Shown here one piece after another: positions 35,540 to 48,769 of a stretch of 64,000 nt of DNA; the first letter of the stretch is position 1, and each line of letters starts with the position of its first letter. The translations under genes were made by a program, and so were the position numbers. This DNA is from Druceiella hillmani (taxonomy: Eukaryota; Arthropoda; Insecta; Lepidoptera; Hepialidae). Location: NCBI GenBank assembly GCA_039881145.1, contig JAYKKI010000066.1:12975501-13039500 (forward strand), in the 5' to 3' direction. The notes under the pieces were generated by a model. That model ran no database searches. It was not told where the DNA came from and was given only the letters and a program-made list of their open reading frames with translations.

Positions 35540-36995
35540 TAGTCACAATCCAATACTCCCAATATCGTATTGGTGCATGTATCTCAGTAAGCCTGTGAAT
35601 GTTGAAGGTAAAATGATGTATTAGGTGACCTCAATATTTTTATTGTGATTAATTACATGTTACAAGGGAACATAATTCTCAGATATTAATTTTATTAGAT
35701 TTCTGTGAACATAATCTAATCGACACAGTCATAATCACATCAACACAGTATCAGTTAAATAAATTTTTATATAATTTTTGAAACTATATGATTTTATCAT
35801 AAATCTGTAAGTATGGAATTGCATACATGTTACTGTCTTATTTCGTAAAGAATCTTACTGTGGAATATTCAAGCCGTATTCGTCTTTCTCTTTTGTTAAA
35901 AATAATTGATGTTGTAAAGGTTCATATGATCGATACAACTCTGAAAGTCGTTTCAGTTATCCATCACAACAATTCGACATTATATCTTTTATTCTTGTTA
36001 ACTAAAAGTACTGCGACTTCATTCATTGTAAGAGCATTGTAACATCCTATATGCTCATTGGCCGGACGTTTATCTGTATGTATTATGATTTGTAAATTCT
36101 CTCAAGTTTATTATCTAAGTTATTTTTGAGGTCATGAACATAATGGTTATGTTTTTTAATGTGGATTGAAGCCGTGCAATTTATACATTTTAAAAAGTGC
36201 ATAATTTTTATCTAAGACTTATTTGATCTTGATCTGAGAAAAAGTATATATGTTAATATTAAGGATGTTGACCTGCTGGAGAGAGTAAACTGCTGATCAA
36301 GTGGTAAAATTGACCTTGTACTTTAAATGTTGGCATATAATTTCCTTCCCTGACTTTTGTTTACACCAAATGGTATCATTTAACATAAGGTATTTTAATA
36401 TCTGATATTATTTAAGAAATATGCTGAGAGTGGATGTCTACCTTATCATAAATCTTTACTAGGTTGTGGCGCTTCAGGAATGTCAAACAAAACTACCGTG
36501 CCAGCATCGAAACAAGATTCACTAGGTTCACCGTTCCATTTCACCGATTTGCACTTGAGGTATCTTTTTCCATTTTGTCCATTTGTATTACTTTTTATTC
36601 CAAGTTTTTAATATTAGGGTTGTAATTTAAGGCAGATTTCAGTTCTGGTATATTTTCTGTATTTTGCCAATGAACACGTATTTCTGGATTTTGAGCTTCA
36701 TACCTAGCAGTTCAGGATTATTTTCTTGATATTTCGACACCATCGCCCTGTGTACTTCTGAATTTTTTTAAGCTCGTTTGAGACTGCTGCCCTGTACATC
36801 TCAGGATTAATTTGTTGGAACTTTGCTACTTTAGATAGGTTAATTCCTGGGTTATTTTTACGTATTTTTTGGCAGTTTCTCTGTTGTTTACATCTTGTAA
36901 CCCTTGTCAACCTAGTGCGCCATTTTTTTGTGATTATTGTGAGAAATGGCAAAGAGAGACTTTGGGAGTTGAAGTGATGAGAAGAATATATAGAT
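35540..36995 (-). mobile_element. Helitron remnant: N-terminal (Helitron-like-N) half
   Basis: On the minus strand from 36995 there are short tandem peptide repeats typical of Helitron ORF starts (NPEMYRAAVS, RYQENNPEL, YEAQNPEIR, about 36840-36650). Next comes GTVVLFDIPEAPQPSKDL near 36530-36480, then YMPTFKVQGQFYHLISSLL near 36340-36285. TDKRPANEHIGCYNALTMNE is near 36075-36015 and YEPLQHQLFL near 35920. Last is LPSTFTGLLRYMHQY near 35610-35570. This is the order of the Helitron-like-N domain that precedes the HUH Rep residues; the HUH motif itself is lost. Frameshifts and stops occur throughout. It is separate from the helicase remnant 7 kb away. Confidence 0.87.
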
Positions 36996-36998
36996 GAC

Positions 36999-37250
36999 AA
37001 TAAAGTCAGCGGAGGTTAATTTACTTGAGTAAAACCTGGCGATGAAAGTAGTGCCGTAAAGTTTAATTTACAATTAATATTAGTTATTATCAGAGAAGTT
37101 TCATCTTGTAAATCTGTAAATAACAATGAAACCAGCAGAGATAAATTTACTTGAGTTGAACCTGGCAATAAAACCGGTGCTACAAAGATTATATTGTAAT
37201 CAGGATCAGTGAAGGTTGTGAAATTTCATCATGTAAATTGCTTGGCATGT
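36999..37250. repeat. Two-copy tandem repeat, about 126-bp period
   Basis: The stretch 'aataaagtcagcggagg…ttacttgagtaaaacctggc' at 36999 recurs at 37125 as 'aatgaaaccagcagag…ttacttgagttgaacctggc', and 'gtttcatcttgtaaat' recurs as 'atttcatcatgtaaat'. No coding content was recognised. Confidence 0.7.
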
Positions 37251-38360
37251 AGACATCAAAACACCTGCTAGATAAATCATGTGAAAAGCATAACCTGTCA
37301 ACAGGGTTGCCTTCTTCACATAAAGTTCACCATTGCGATATACCTAAAACTTAAGCAAATTTAGCAGCATGCAACTTGTACAAACCAAGTACTGCTCAAG
37401 ACATAGCCACGTTTGCTCGAGACATATCGATGTAATATAAATCAGCGCACATATAATTATCAATGTTTGGAGTGTAAGTCATTATTGAAAAGTTTATACA
37501 ATTAAAAACCGCGTATTACACTCTTTCCTCCTTAATCTCCCTAGCCGTCACCTGAGTGCCATATGGCAGATAGGAGAGTCTTCAAAGAGCCACATACCAT
37601 ATCATACAATAGGAACCATAGGTATGAAGTATTTTGATTCGACTAGTTGTTATGTTTTGAAAAAGGATAAAACGATAGTTTAATTTTAATTTTCCGTGGC
37701 ACCATCTATTGAATATTGAAAGAAATAATCAAATGTTTGATTATAGAATGTGTATATAGGGTATTGCATCCAGGTACTGTACCATAACCATAAACGGTGT
37801 GTGTAGAAACGAACCAAAATTGCAATGTTTGCATAGGTGACATTCCACTTTAAATAATTGCAACTAAACTATACAATGCAACTAAACTATAATTGCATCT
37901 TCGTGAATTAGTATAGGTGATTTATGTCTCACTACTCAGAGAGATGTCACCAATCCACAAGTCCACAAAAACTGTTAGGGTTAGAGGAAACCTGTCAAGA
38001 GTAAAATTAATTCAGCAAGCGTAAGGCTAAAATTACAACTCGGAGCTTAATATGGGTGTAACCAACCAATGGGGTGAATGAAGCATTGTCATATGATAAT
38101 CTTGATTTTTATTATTTTACTGAATATAAATGAATTATTACATATGTTTCATATCAAAATATAAGACAAAAAATGTACAGTTTTGCAATATGAAAATTTT
38201 TGTTTTTTATTCAAATTAAATGGGAGATACAAATTTTAGTATTTATTATAGCCTAATGGTACTTATTTACCTGTTCTAAAAAAATGTTTAACAAAAAGCA
38301 AACAACAATATTTTTTTTATACAGTAACAAAACAGAAAACAGGTTAAAATATCCTTATTA
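37251..38360. other. Intergenic, nothing recognised
   Basis: No gene or repeat that I can support. The part next to 38360 may be the 3' untranslated end of the piggyBac remnant. Confidence 0.5.
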
Positions 38361-38367
38361 TAAAAAA

Positions 38368-39990
38368 CTAATCAGATACGAAGTTTTCGTCTTGAGATGT
38401 AGAGCAACCTTTACACCTAAAAAAATAGCGTGTTCCATACACAAATAATGGTTGCACAGGTAATGAACACACTTGGTTTCGCGATCTTTTTAATGGGAGA
38501 TATCTCTCATCTCCTGATAAGTTTATCAATTTTATTAGGAGGATTTTTTACCCTTTTTCTAATTTCCTTCGGTAAGACTGATTTGTTTTCTATTTTGTAA
38601 ATGCTCCAAATTGAGTCCTATTTCTTAATCTCTAAGAAATTCTCCTCTTGATTTAGTGCTGTTATTATTGGCTTTGTAGATTATTTTACTGCTTATACCA
38701 GATATATTCAAAACTGCATAAAAAATAACCATTAGCCATCACTTTGTATTGCGGGAAACATTGTAATTTCCACAAAGCTCATCCACAGCATCTGCATCTG
38801 CATCTGGTTATAAAAGGTAATCATCTCTGGCTTCTCTTTTACTAGAATTGTAGTATCTATCTCATCATGATGTAATGCCAACATCAATAAACCACCTTAT
38901 TTTTCTTTAGTATATAAAATGCTAGAGATATCTTTTGAAGTTCTAATAATGTACTGGGAATGTCTCTTTTATGTTTTTCGAACATTTTCTTTGAAAGTTT
39001 AGACATATTTTCATGAACAGTTGAAAAGATGTTTTTTCAATGAGTGTAACATCAATGGATAACTCATAAACCAGGTTTCAAATGTCTCATTATCGTTACT
39101 TTTGGAAATTGGGACAACAAGCCTATCAACAACATCATGAGCTTTGTTGCTAAATGTGAACGATTTCAACAGTTACTTTCTGAGGTAAATTTCAAGTGTG
39201 ACAATATAAATCAATTTAATGTCTTCTAAGACACATATATTCAAACAGTATTTTTTAGGTTTATTTGGCATGTACTGACGAAAACTGCAACAACCTTGAA
39301 ATGATGGAAGTTGTTCATCAATTGTTATATATTCTGATGGTGGGTAAGTTAATTGACAGTTTTCTGTAAACTCCTCAAAAAAATGATGTACAGCAGCAAA
39401 ATTATCAAATTGTTTTTGTTCTTCATGAATACTCTTGTCATCAAATCTTAAGCAATTTTGAATGAATTAAAAAATCTTCAAAGACACGGTAGTCCTAAAT
39501 ATCTCAATATCTGATTCATCACTTTTCCATAAATCTTTCAAACATAACTTATTCAGTCTAAACCGTTAAGCAAGGTACAAAAATCCTGAAGTCCCGACAT
39601 TGTCACATCGGTGTATGTATTTCTTTATGTGGTTATTCTGACAGGCAATGGACTTGATTATTTGTATGAATTACAATCTATCCAACATTTTTTACTCCAT
39701 GCCTCTCTCTTGTAATGTCTTCTGACCTAGTACTAATACCAGATCTTGCCAGAAGACCATTCCACTTAGTGTTATTTTTCCCTCCTATATATCTTTTATC
39801 ACTTTCTGCCTACCACTTCAGTAGACTCTTCTTCTCCCTCTTCCTCATCAATCAGTTACTGTTCTATGTTACTTTCACAACTTCTTTAAGACATATTATC
39901 AATTTTACTGTCAGATTCGACAGATAAATCGGTCTCAGCTTTGTCAAAATAACGTAATAACCTATTTTGACAGTGTTCAAATGACATTTT
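38368..39990 (-). mobile_element. piggyBac-like transposon remnant, third lineage
   Basis: On the minus strand the transposase core is readable at 39450-39185. It contains LRFDDKSIHEEQKQFDNFAA, then LTYPPSEYITIDEQLPSFQG (the first catalytic Asp region, IDEQL) and CSFRQYMPNKPKKYCLN. Further on are YNVSRNTK, a stop, and LNISG near 38770-38690, and TKSRGEFLRD near 38640. The tail at about 38450-38368 is cysteine-poor and scrambled where the zinc finger should be. An acidic N-terminus (DEEEGEEEST) is near 39845. Multiple stops and frameshifts. The sequence differs clearly from the remnant at 10561-12560, so it is another family member. Confidence 0.87.
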
Positions 39991-40615
39991 GATAGGAAAT
40001 TAAAAAAAACTAAAATGTTAAGAGGCCATAGAAAAAGTTATTGTGCAAATTTGTAACACGAAGCGTAAGGCGAGTGTCACTCACCTGCAGTCAATCCTCA
40101 CCCCATCCAAACAACTTGCCGAACGATGGCCAGCCGAGCTGTGATACTCAATGTTTTCTTATCTCCTCCCGCACAGCCAACCACATCCACATAGCATTTT
40201 GTCAGTTCATTTTAAAACTATTGCCTAATTTATCAAGAACTAGGTATGTTACACCCAACATTTAGCTCACCAAGCTAATGTACATTAAATTATCTACAAA
40301 ATAAGAGTAATTGAATTTTTTGCTATTAATAGTTTTCGAACCATACTGATTGACATCACACGAAAACGTTTTTTTATACAATAACAAAATTCATTTTCGT
40401 AGGTGTGTCGATTATCTAGTAATACTTCTGTAATTACAGTATTATGTGGTTTTTTGTTGTATATTTTATATTGGTTCCCAGAAAACTGATTTTCAGCATA
40501 AGTACTCCTTAGTTTCCTAATCTTTAGGTCCACTGCCTTATGTTTAACTCGTTTGCCCTTTTTTATTCCCATAGGGATGAATTTCCAAACACGCCAATGT
40601 TTAACTAAAAGCCAA

Positions 40616-41000
40616 AATATTACATTTCATGTGTCTCACTTTAAAACTGACGGACTTCCGTGCAAACTCTCAATCTTTTTTTTTTCTTCCTTAGGGGATG
40701 AATTACCTAAAACGTTGAAACAGATTAGAGTTATTTTGCAACTATTAGCGTAAATATTACATTTCATTTCTTTCACCTCTGAACTAATGGATTTCCATAC
40801 AAACTTTCATGCCCTCTTTTTTATCTCTTAGGGAATGTTTTTCTAAAAAAGCTAAAACATTAAACGCTAAAAAGTATTTTTCAAACATAAGCCTAAATGT
40901 TAAATATTATGTATCACATATTAAAACAGACGGACTTCCAAACAATCCTTCTTATAACTACTTAGGAGTTGAATTATCAAAAATCCTTTCTTAATAGTCA
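40616..41000. repeat. Degenerate tandem repeat, three copies, period about 135-145 bp
   Basis: Each copy has 'aatattacatttcat' or similar, then 'ga(c/t)ggacttccatacaaac(t)' and a '(t)taggg(a)tgaatt' segment. Copies start near 40616, 40750 and 40885. The phrasing (acaaact…cttaggggatgaatt…tcaaaaatcctttctta) resembles a repeat that I associate with many insect genomes, but I cannot name its class. Confidence 0.6.
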
Positions 41001-41039
41001 CATCGGTAAAAATAGAAACCTACTGTGCAAAATTTGTGC

Positions 41040-41460
41040 TCCTTCTATTCTGTTTATGTGGCCAGTTGTTGAAGAATTGCGTGATCATTTCATCAATGAA
41101 ATGCTAATTGATTGGATTGGTTCACAATTATGAGTGATTAAAAAATTAAAATTATTTGTGGACTAATTAGGATATATTCAAATTCCAATTCAAGTGAAAA
41201 CACCACACTCATGGGCTAATCTTAGTCCATCTGACTATCTTGCATGCCATTTTAAAATTTAAAACAAAAAGTTTTTATGGTGTCATGGAAGTTAATAATA
41301 TAAAAATATTTCCGGAAATGAAAATACAATATTTAAATTTAAAATCTGCTTAATAGAGGTTCAGCTGGCAGGTCAAGAAGCATTGTATATTTGTGTGTAA
41401 CACATCACTTTAGTCAGATGTCTATTGAGCAAGAAGTAATTGTCCTTTTAACAAGGAAAA
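41040..41460 (+). mobile_element. Tc1/mariner-type transposase relic, C-terminal part
   Basis: A broken frame reads WPVVEELRDHF and WIG (aligned by me to the LPVR..LN..F…WIGR segment of one insect transposase group). Then comes TPHSWANLSPSDYLACHF, equal to the W..RSPDL.P.D..LW region carrying the last catalytic acid. A later SAGRSRSIVYLCV resembles the R…RL..C…NG end. Several frameshifts are needed to join these. The family call is plausible, not certain. Confidence 0.5.
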
Positions 41461-41469
41461 CAAAATCAT

Positions 41470-42659
41470 AAAATCGTGAAAAACTTTGTATTTGTCCATC
41501 TTCCTTGACAACAACAATGTTATATATAAATTAAGTAGATAAAGGTAGAAATGCATTCAACAAATACAAAAAATTAATTCCTGTTTCTTTGTTTGTTCTC
41601 ATCTTTAACGTTACAGAAAAAAAAAATTTTTTAAAATTTCTATTTGAATTTAGGGATGTCTGCTTAATTATTAGAAAGATTTCTATAGAGCTTCTCTATG
41701 GAAATCTTCCCAATGATTTTTTACATCAAGTCATAGATTGTATTGTAGTTGATCTATTTTAAATTACGTTAAATCTTATTGAACTGTAATCAAGTAAACA
41801 AATCTTTATATGGTCTGATGTTGTCATTATTGGAAAAAAGATGAAATAAAAAATATCTGTTTTATATTAGTTTGGAAACCTGTAATCATAAGTCTAGGAC
41901 TTCTAAAGACTGACTGATGTTGAAAAGTTGGAGATCACTCCAGTACAAAATGTCGATTTAAACAATTTCGTTGTTAAAATGTAAATGAATTTCAAAAAAA
42001 TTAATTAAGATTTTCACTTTTTCACATCATAAAAAAATTGCTTAATTAATAATGGAATTATACTGAACATGAATCAAATGCTAATTAGTACTTGGCCAAC
42101 ACTGTCTTGCAGTTGGATTATGTGAGGCAATGCTACTAGTAAGACACTAAATAATATTTTAAGCCAAATGTGACTTTATAGCCGTATAAATAAATAGTTA
42201 CAAATTGAGGTGCCAGTCCCAGTTTTGTCATGGTTGCTGTCATTTAATGAAAAATAATCTCAAAAAAATATCTCATTGAAGATATTCACAAATGTAAACG
42301 CAGCATGGCAAATTGCCGGCCATAAAGCAAAGTTAATCATTTCTAAGGAACATAGTTTATTATTAGCTGGAATATTTTATACGGACAACATTTTCTTTAT
42401 TTTTAAATATCAGTCCTCAATTAAATATAAAATTCTAAATTGGTTGGAAATTGACAGGCATTCCAAGAAAGACACTATTAATTACTATTAAAGAAACATT
42501 TATATTTTTTTTTACAGAAACATTAACATCATTATATACTTACACACATCATTAATGTGCAAGTTCAATATGAGCAGAATAGCAGTCATGAATAAGAAAA
42601 AAGTCAAACCTTGAATTTTACCTGAAGTAGAAATTGAATTAACGAATAGATTTTACCTC

Positions 42660-42660
<1 letters not shown>
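41470..42660. other. Intergenic, one unassigned ORF
   Basis: An open frame of 71 codons at 42276-42491 (NAAWQIAGHKAKLIISKEHS) has no recognised family. Otherwise AT-rich DNA. Confidence 0.4.
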
Positions 42661-42662
<2 letters not shown>

Positions 42663-42727
<65 letters not shown>

Positions 42728-42733
42728 GATATA

Positions 42734-42773
<40 letters not shown>

Positions 42774-42774
42774 G

Positions 42775-42802
<28 letters not shown>
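42663..42802. repeat. (TA)n microsatellite with interruptions
   Basis: About 140 bp of TA with spaced single substitutions (tac, tag), just outside the distal end of block E. Confidence 0.95.
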
Positions 42803-42805
<3 letters not shown>

Positions 42806-42839
42806 ATTAAATGAATAGAAGTAAGGTAAAGAAAGAAAA

Positions 42840-45553
42840 TAATGTATCTAACAGAAGAACATTTTGTTATAACATCCTAATAAATATTTTCTGTCCAATT
42901 CATAAAATTTATTTTCATTAAATGACGTAAATTTTATTACATCTAATATGTATTTATAACTGTGTAAATACTGACACAATTACAATATGCGAGCTATGAA
43001 TATTTTTATCTTGAATAGTTCCAATAGTACATAATAATTAGATATTACCTTAATATTAATGCTACCACTAGAAGGTTGAAAATGTAATTTTTTGATAAAT
43101 AGATACTAAGCTATAGCTCTATGGAAATTTAGAATTCATATAATTAACATAGATAGAATACCGCCATTTTTATTTGCATCCATCAAAATATATTTTCTTC
43201 AGAATTTGATTATACAAAGTATTCCATTAAGGCAAACTTTTATTTATAATCATCACTAACTTTATTTTAAAAATTAATATGAGTAGTTAAATGCAATTAT
43301 ATAAATTTAAAACATGTAGTATTTTATTGTAAATTTCACTAGCTACTAACGAAAGTAACCTTATCTATCAAAATACTATAATAACGCAAGACAAAAATAC
43401 AAAAAATAAGTTTAATCTTCCCCGAACTTAGAATAGCTTATACATATATTATGTAAATGAAGAATAGTGGAAAATATAGCAATGTAAAAGATTCACATAT
43501 TATCTTTTTATAATTTACCTAATTATAAATGATTCTCTAATGCCAATTACTAAAAAAGGGTTAAATATATTGACAATTAAAACATAACAAATCATATACT
43601 TTATTCCTGCCAAATTCTCTAAAGAAAATTGTGGAGCGTTTTAAAGTTTAAAATCATCTTCCCAGATTGACTTGTTGAATGACTTGTATCATATATTATC
43701 GCAAAAAAAACTAATGTCTATCTTTAAAAGTAAATGGCTTTAAAAATAAATAAACACTTGAATTGACTAAGACCATGCTGCTACTCTTAAGTTCAGCTAT
43801 ATTAAAATGCAACTTGTAGTTCTATTATCTGACATGGAACTCTCAAGCAATTTTGAAACTCATACAAATGCAGCATTAAATTGTTAATAATACCTGTATG
43901 AAATTCATTAGATTTTCAGTTTTGATACCAGGAATTAAATTCTTCTACTGAGGCAAGTTTAAAGAGATGGCCTCAGTATATTTGGCAAAGAGGCTTGAGA
44001 AAAATGAGTGGTGGGTAAATGAGGTGTGACTTCATCACAGCAGAGTTCATTTTGGAGGCATAGAGTATGTCTCCTTATTTCAAATATATAATATCGGTGC
44101 CTTTCAAAGTCAGGATATATCCTCTCTGCAGCATTATAAATCCCAGAAATAAATATGCATTGTCTTGGTAGCAGGCAGCGGGTAAACTCCTACTTAAATT
44201 ATTTTCACCATTTTTGGATCAACACTCAGAGAATAGCATTTCTCATCACATTTCCAAATCTATAACCTTTAAGACAATGGATTGAAGGGAGTTCATATAT
44301 CGTCACCGGTAGGGAGGAATATGCTCTGAAAATGTATTGAGAATGAATTTGGCCATCGAAGATGAAGAACACCGTGTTTGATGAAAAGTGTTGAGGTTGA
44401 TCAGGAACCAGTTTATAAAATTTAAACACTGAAGTTGTATGCTTTTCCCCAAACTTTTGGGATTTTCATGTTCCGAAATATCTCCTCATCAGACAAATTG
44501 ACCAGAACATTGCGAACACTACCCATATGATTTCCTTTAAACAAGGAGGTGAAAAATTTATTCCAAAAAATTTGTGACAAAACAGTTAGTCTTTTAACAA
44601 TGATAACTCCACTATATTCCAATTTGTCTGATGCCGTCTTGCCTTATTGATACAAAAATTGTTTAAAAAGAATTAAATTTGATTGTATGTACCAAATATC
44701 ATGAATTGAGCTGAGCATTTTTGGGTATGGATGATAAATGGTCTAAAGTAACTGGTGTCATACATGTGGCCCTGATAGGAATTAGGAAAGTAGTTGAGAA
44801 GATTAATTTTTTTAGACTTAAAACACAAGTCGAGGAATTTGCGGCTTCTTGATTTCAATTTTAGTTCAGATTCTACTAATGGATCACAAATTATGTAAAA
44901 TAGTATTTAATACTTTAATAGAGTAATTTATAGATAATTTGTTGCAACATAAGAGACAGAACTCCCTAAAAATATCCACAGAAATAGTCAGAGTATAAAA
45001 TGTGAATTCACTCCCTATGAAGGTTCCTACCGCAAACTTTGTTAAACCATCTACAAATATCACTGTCTGAAATAAAACATAAATGTTAAAGTTTTAAAAT
45101 TTTTTTACAGTGGTAAATAAATTATAAATATCTATTATGAAGGAAAGGAAAAATAAATCAAGCCATTAAGAAAAAAGTCAAAATAAATATCGTGGCAACA
45201 GGTTCCTTGTTTCGAAATTTTTTACTTTCATCCTGAGTAAATATGAGAACTCGGTTCTTAGAAGAAAACCATTTATATTAAAAAAAATTTAATACAGAGC
45301 AAAGTTACATAAATGAAGCATTATTAAAAATGTAAATCAAAGAATCAGATCTACAGCTATGAAATTGTGATATGTTTATTAGAACGCAAGCCTAATAATT
45401 GAAAAACTACAATAATATATGTAATAACAAGGTTCAAAAAATTAGGTAACAATGATATTTGTAGATCGAAGAGTTGACACACTGTGAAACTTCCACCATT
45501 GCCCTGACGTATAATTTCTTCCAGTTTCTCCAATTCTTTATCGATTGATGGAC
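42840..45553 (-). repeat. Duplicated block E (GR last exon plus flank, inverted)
   Basis: Read on the minus strand, it starts with exon 4 of the GR gene (45553-45357) and runs colinearly with block B to the landmark 'aacatcctaataaa' (reversed) at about 42870. It has the longest open pieces of the unidentified coding-like family: 44858-44673 (NYFPNSYQGHMYDTSYFRPF), 44622-44422 (NLSDEEIFRNMKIPKVWGKA) and 44429-44226 (GQIHSQYIFRAYSSLPVTIY). They are in different frames, so the gene is broken here too. Confidence 0.75.
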
Positions 45554-48500
45554 CTTAAATAATAGCAAAACTTTAGATTCATAATATATGATGTCACTGA
45601 AATGTGTGTACAATTTCAAATCAAACAAAAATAGGATGTGAATAATCTGTTTTTTCACGGAGACCACAAATTTATAAGTTATATGTATGCATAATATATA
45701 CCTGATAAATTTGAGTTATGGTCAGGCCAATTTCAAGTATAAATTGTGTTACGGGTATAAAATTGTTCAAACTTAATCAGGAGCCAAGCAGTACACAAAA
45801 ATGTAGTGCGCCAGTACATTACGTCAAATATTTACTTAGAATTTCACAATTGTACAGAGCTGGGTAAACCACATATATTCAAACGATATGTATAATAAAG
45901 TTAACAATCCAATTTTAAAAATTTAACCTCCGTATTCTCCAAAGTTAATGTTTTGTTCAAGCAGTAGTTTTTGTGTTTCATAAATTGACAAATGAAAAAA
46001 TGTAGTCTTTCATCTTAGCCGATCTATTTAATCATTCTAAAGATAAGAATTGGTTAATTAATTTAAAAAAAGTAGAAAATATTAACCATTAAAACCACAA
46101 GCTAATTTTTACTAATTAACCTTAAATGATCATCCTTGTGCACAATCAAAAGCTACTAACTAATGTTCAAAATAAAACATTTGTTTTTTTTTATTTTATA
46201 AATTCCCCTATTCAATTAAAAGTACGGCTTTGAATTTTACTTACGGAGAAGAAAAACATTAGTCAGTTCTCTGGGGGTTGGATACAATACTTGTGTTTTG
46301 ATTATTGTAAAGCATTAATGTCTAGAAGATACTTGGGTTTTTATTAGGGTTAAGCATTAGTATCTAGACAACACTCGGGTTTTAATTAATGTTAAGCATT
46401 AATACTGGTAATATAAGCTAGAGAACTTTTTGAAAAATAAACTAGGCTAAGCAGATTTCTCGTTGGCCAAACTTAAATAGAAAGTGAATCCCTTGGTGTT
46501 AGAGTATTCAATAGTAGCAATAATATTTTGTCATAGAGGAAATTATTGTGAATTATTGATCTATGCTTCCTGCAAAGAGAAAAAAAAGAAAGAGTAAAAA
46601 TTTGCAAATAGAATGTAAGTCTCAGGAAAAAACACAACAGAACATACTTAATAACACTAATAACACTAATAGAACACCTTTAATAACACTATAGGAGTGG
46701 TTATAGAAAGTTCTGTAAGTAAATCTCATTTTGTCTACTCTTGTTCAAGAACTTTTAGACGAACACTGATATGTGGATAACCACCACTATATTGGTTAAC
46801 AAGGTTATTCATTTTACATATTGATTTCCCCTACAGCCAGTGTAGTGTGCACTTGTTTTTAAAAAGCATATAGTAAGTGTTCAGCTTTTCACTGTTTGAA
46901 TTAATTTTGAATTATTTACAGTGTAACTAAAAAGTAGTTGTACGTACAAAAGATTTAGTCTTTGATCTTTATGTTCCATTGGTTTATAATGCGTAATGGA
47001 AAAATCAATATTATTTTAGTACTGACCGGAAAATGTTCATTTTTGACTGTGTTATATTAAACTGATTATATATAGATTAATGCAAATAAACTTTATACAT
47101 GTCTTAATGTGGATTATACCACAGTCAGTTATGAAACTTCCATATTCCAAATTACCATATTCCATTTCAAAATTTGTCTTCATTCCATTGAACACTTATC
47201 AAGTAACTTTATTCCTTATGTGATCTAAATACAGTCGTTATGGAAAAAATAGGTAAAGAAAAAGGTAAGTAAAGAAGATATTCATCTCATTTTGTATAGT
47301 TATCTGTTCAAATAACACATTTATATTAGGATAATTACTTTCGTTAACACATCTGATAAAATCAATATGTGCGTAGGATATCCAAAGCTTAGAGAATATA
47401 TTACACTTTGTACTAATATTAACATCTGGTATGGTAAGACAAACTAACTGAGCAGATACATACGCATTTGAGGAGATAGTCTCAGTTTTGTGATGATTGT
47501 TCTCAACTCATGAAATTTCATAACCAAATTATCGGTGAAGGTGCAAACGGCCATAAGGACTAGTAAGAAAATTGTCAGCCATATAACATATACAATCGTT
47601 TCTCGTGACCATAGTTTCTGAAATATTACTTGGTTAGTAACAATATTTTTTACAGATCACATTATTTTTTGTTTCAAATATTTTAATAATTTAAATATAC
47701 AATTGTAAAATTGACATTCACTATTTTATAGACAACACTAATAACAATATCAAGAAGGCAACACCAATTGCCATTACACAGAATATCAAGGTTATAATGA
47801 TATTTGTAATATTATTCGTACTTACATCATGTATATACAAGTACAAAACGAGTTGAATGCCATTAATGAATGAGAAAAATGTAACAACTATAAGTTGAAC
47901 CACCTGAAATTAAAAATCTAATGATTAAAATGAAAATAATTCTTATGTATCCCATTTATTTCAATTTATTACAATGTTATTAACCTGCAAATTGAACATT
48001 TTGTTGAGTGAATTGCATATTTTATTTACTTTAGTTAACAGCTCTGGTAAAATCGATATATGCATGGGATTTCCAGAAACATCAAAATGAGTGTTCCCAT
48101 ATAATCTATTGCAGACTGTCCCTCTGGCGAAGTCTGGTACGCAGTTGGTGTTATTACGAAATATTTCTCGATTCATACGATTCAGGTAATCGTTCACCTC
48201 ATTTAACATTTCATTAACGGTGTATGTAAGCAAACACATTAGAAACAGTTCCAATCTATTAGTAAGTAAACCGAAATATATAATTATGTGGAACCAGTTC
48301 CAATTTTCAGCACTGTCAATGATAAAAGAGACCAAGTGGCTTGCAAGTAAAGTGAGTGTACCCAATAAGGACATGATTTTCAATTTTTGAAAGCATTTTG
48401 TTCTATGCAAAATACTGTAATAAACAGAAATACCATCAAATTGTAGTAAACAATCGGCAAAGAAATGTTTTTGCCAGAATATATCAATAGATAAAACAAA

Positions 48501-48761
48501 TATGATATTAAAAAAGTTATTTATATGAAAAAGCCATCCAACTATATTCATTTCAGAGTGTTGAGAGATGTGGTGAGACCATATGCCCATTACATTAATC
48601 AAAACAATAAGAAAAATTAATGTCAAACTGTAGATTTTCTTAAAAATAATTTTTATTAACGTAGTTTGATTTTGTAATTTATATGAAATTCGGTTAACAC
48701 CTAAAATTGACTGTAACACTAGTACAAAGTGAATCGATTCACCTAAAGAAGGACAAGTAAT
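45357..48761 (-). CDS. Gustatory receptor gene, four exons, start codon unclear
   Basis: Exons on the minus strand are about 48761-47985, 47903-47826, 47617-47464 and 45553-45357, with GT-AG introns of 81, 208 and 1910 bp in phases 0, 0, 1. All four exons are open. The start of the recognisable protein is GESIHFVLVLQSILGVNRIS, followed by helices such as LIFLIVLINVMGIW and IIFVLSIDIFW. Exon 3 ends KLRLSPQM; exon 4 ends NLVITYIIVVFQLLGLRSNK plus a short tail. The total is about 401 residues if counted from 48761. No ATG exists in this frame between the upstream stop and the first helix; the codon aligned with ACG of the sister pseudogene is ATT (48761-48759). The first in-frame ATG lies inside helix 1 (LINVMGIW). 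It is either a non-ATG or upstream-exon start, or a recently silenced gene. Confidence 0.82.
46289..46408. repeat. 42-bp tandem repeat, 2.8 copies
   Basis: The unit starts 'acttg(t/g)gtttt' and contains 'taa(a/g)gcattaatgtctaga'. It lies in intron 3 of the GR gene. No function is evident. Confidence 0.85.
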
Positions 48762-48769
48762 TTTTAGAT

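Noticed and set aside
42604..42804. ORF of alternating Tyr-Ile residues
   Set aside because: Translation of a (TA)n microsatellite.
45434..45667. 77-codon minus-strand ORF overlapping the GR last exon
   Set aside because: Wrong frame relative to the phase-1 splice acceptor at 45553; the GR frame explains the conservation.
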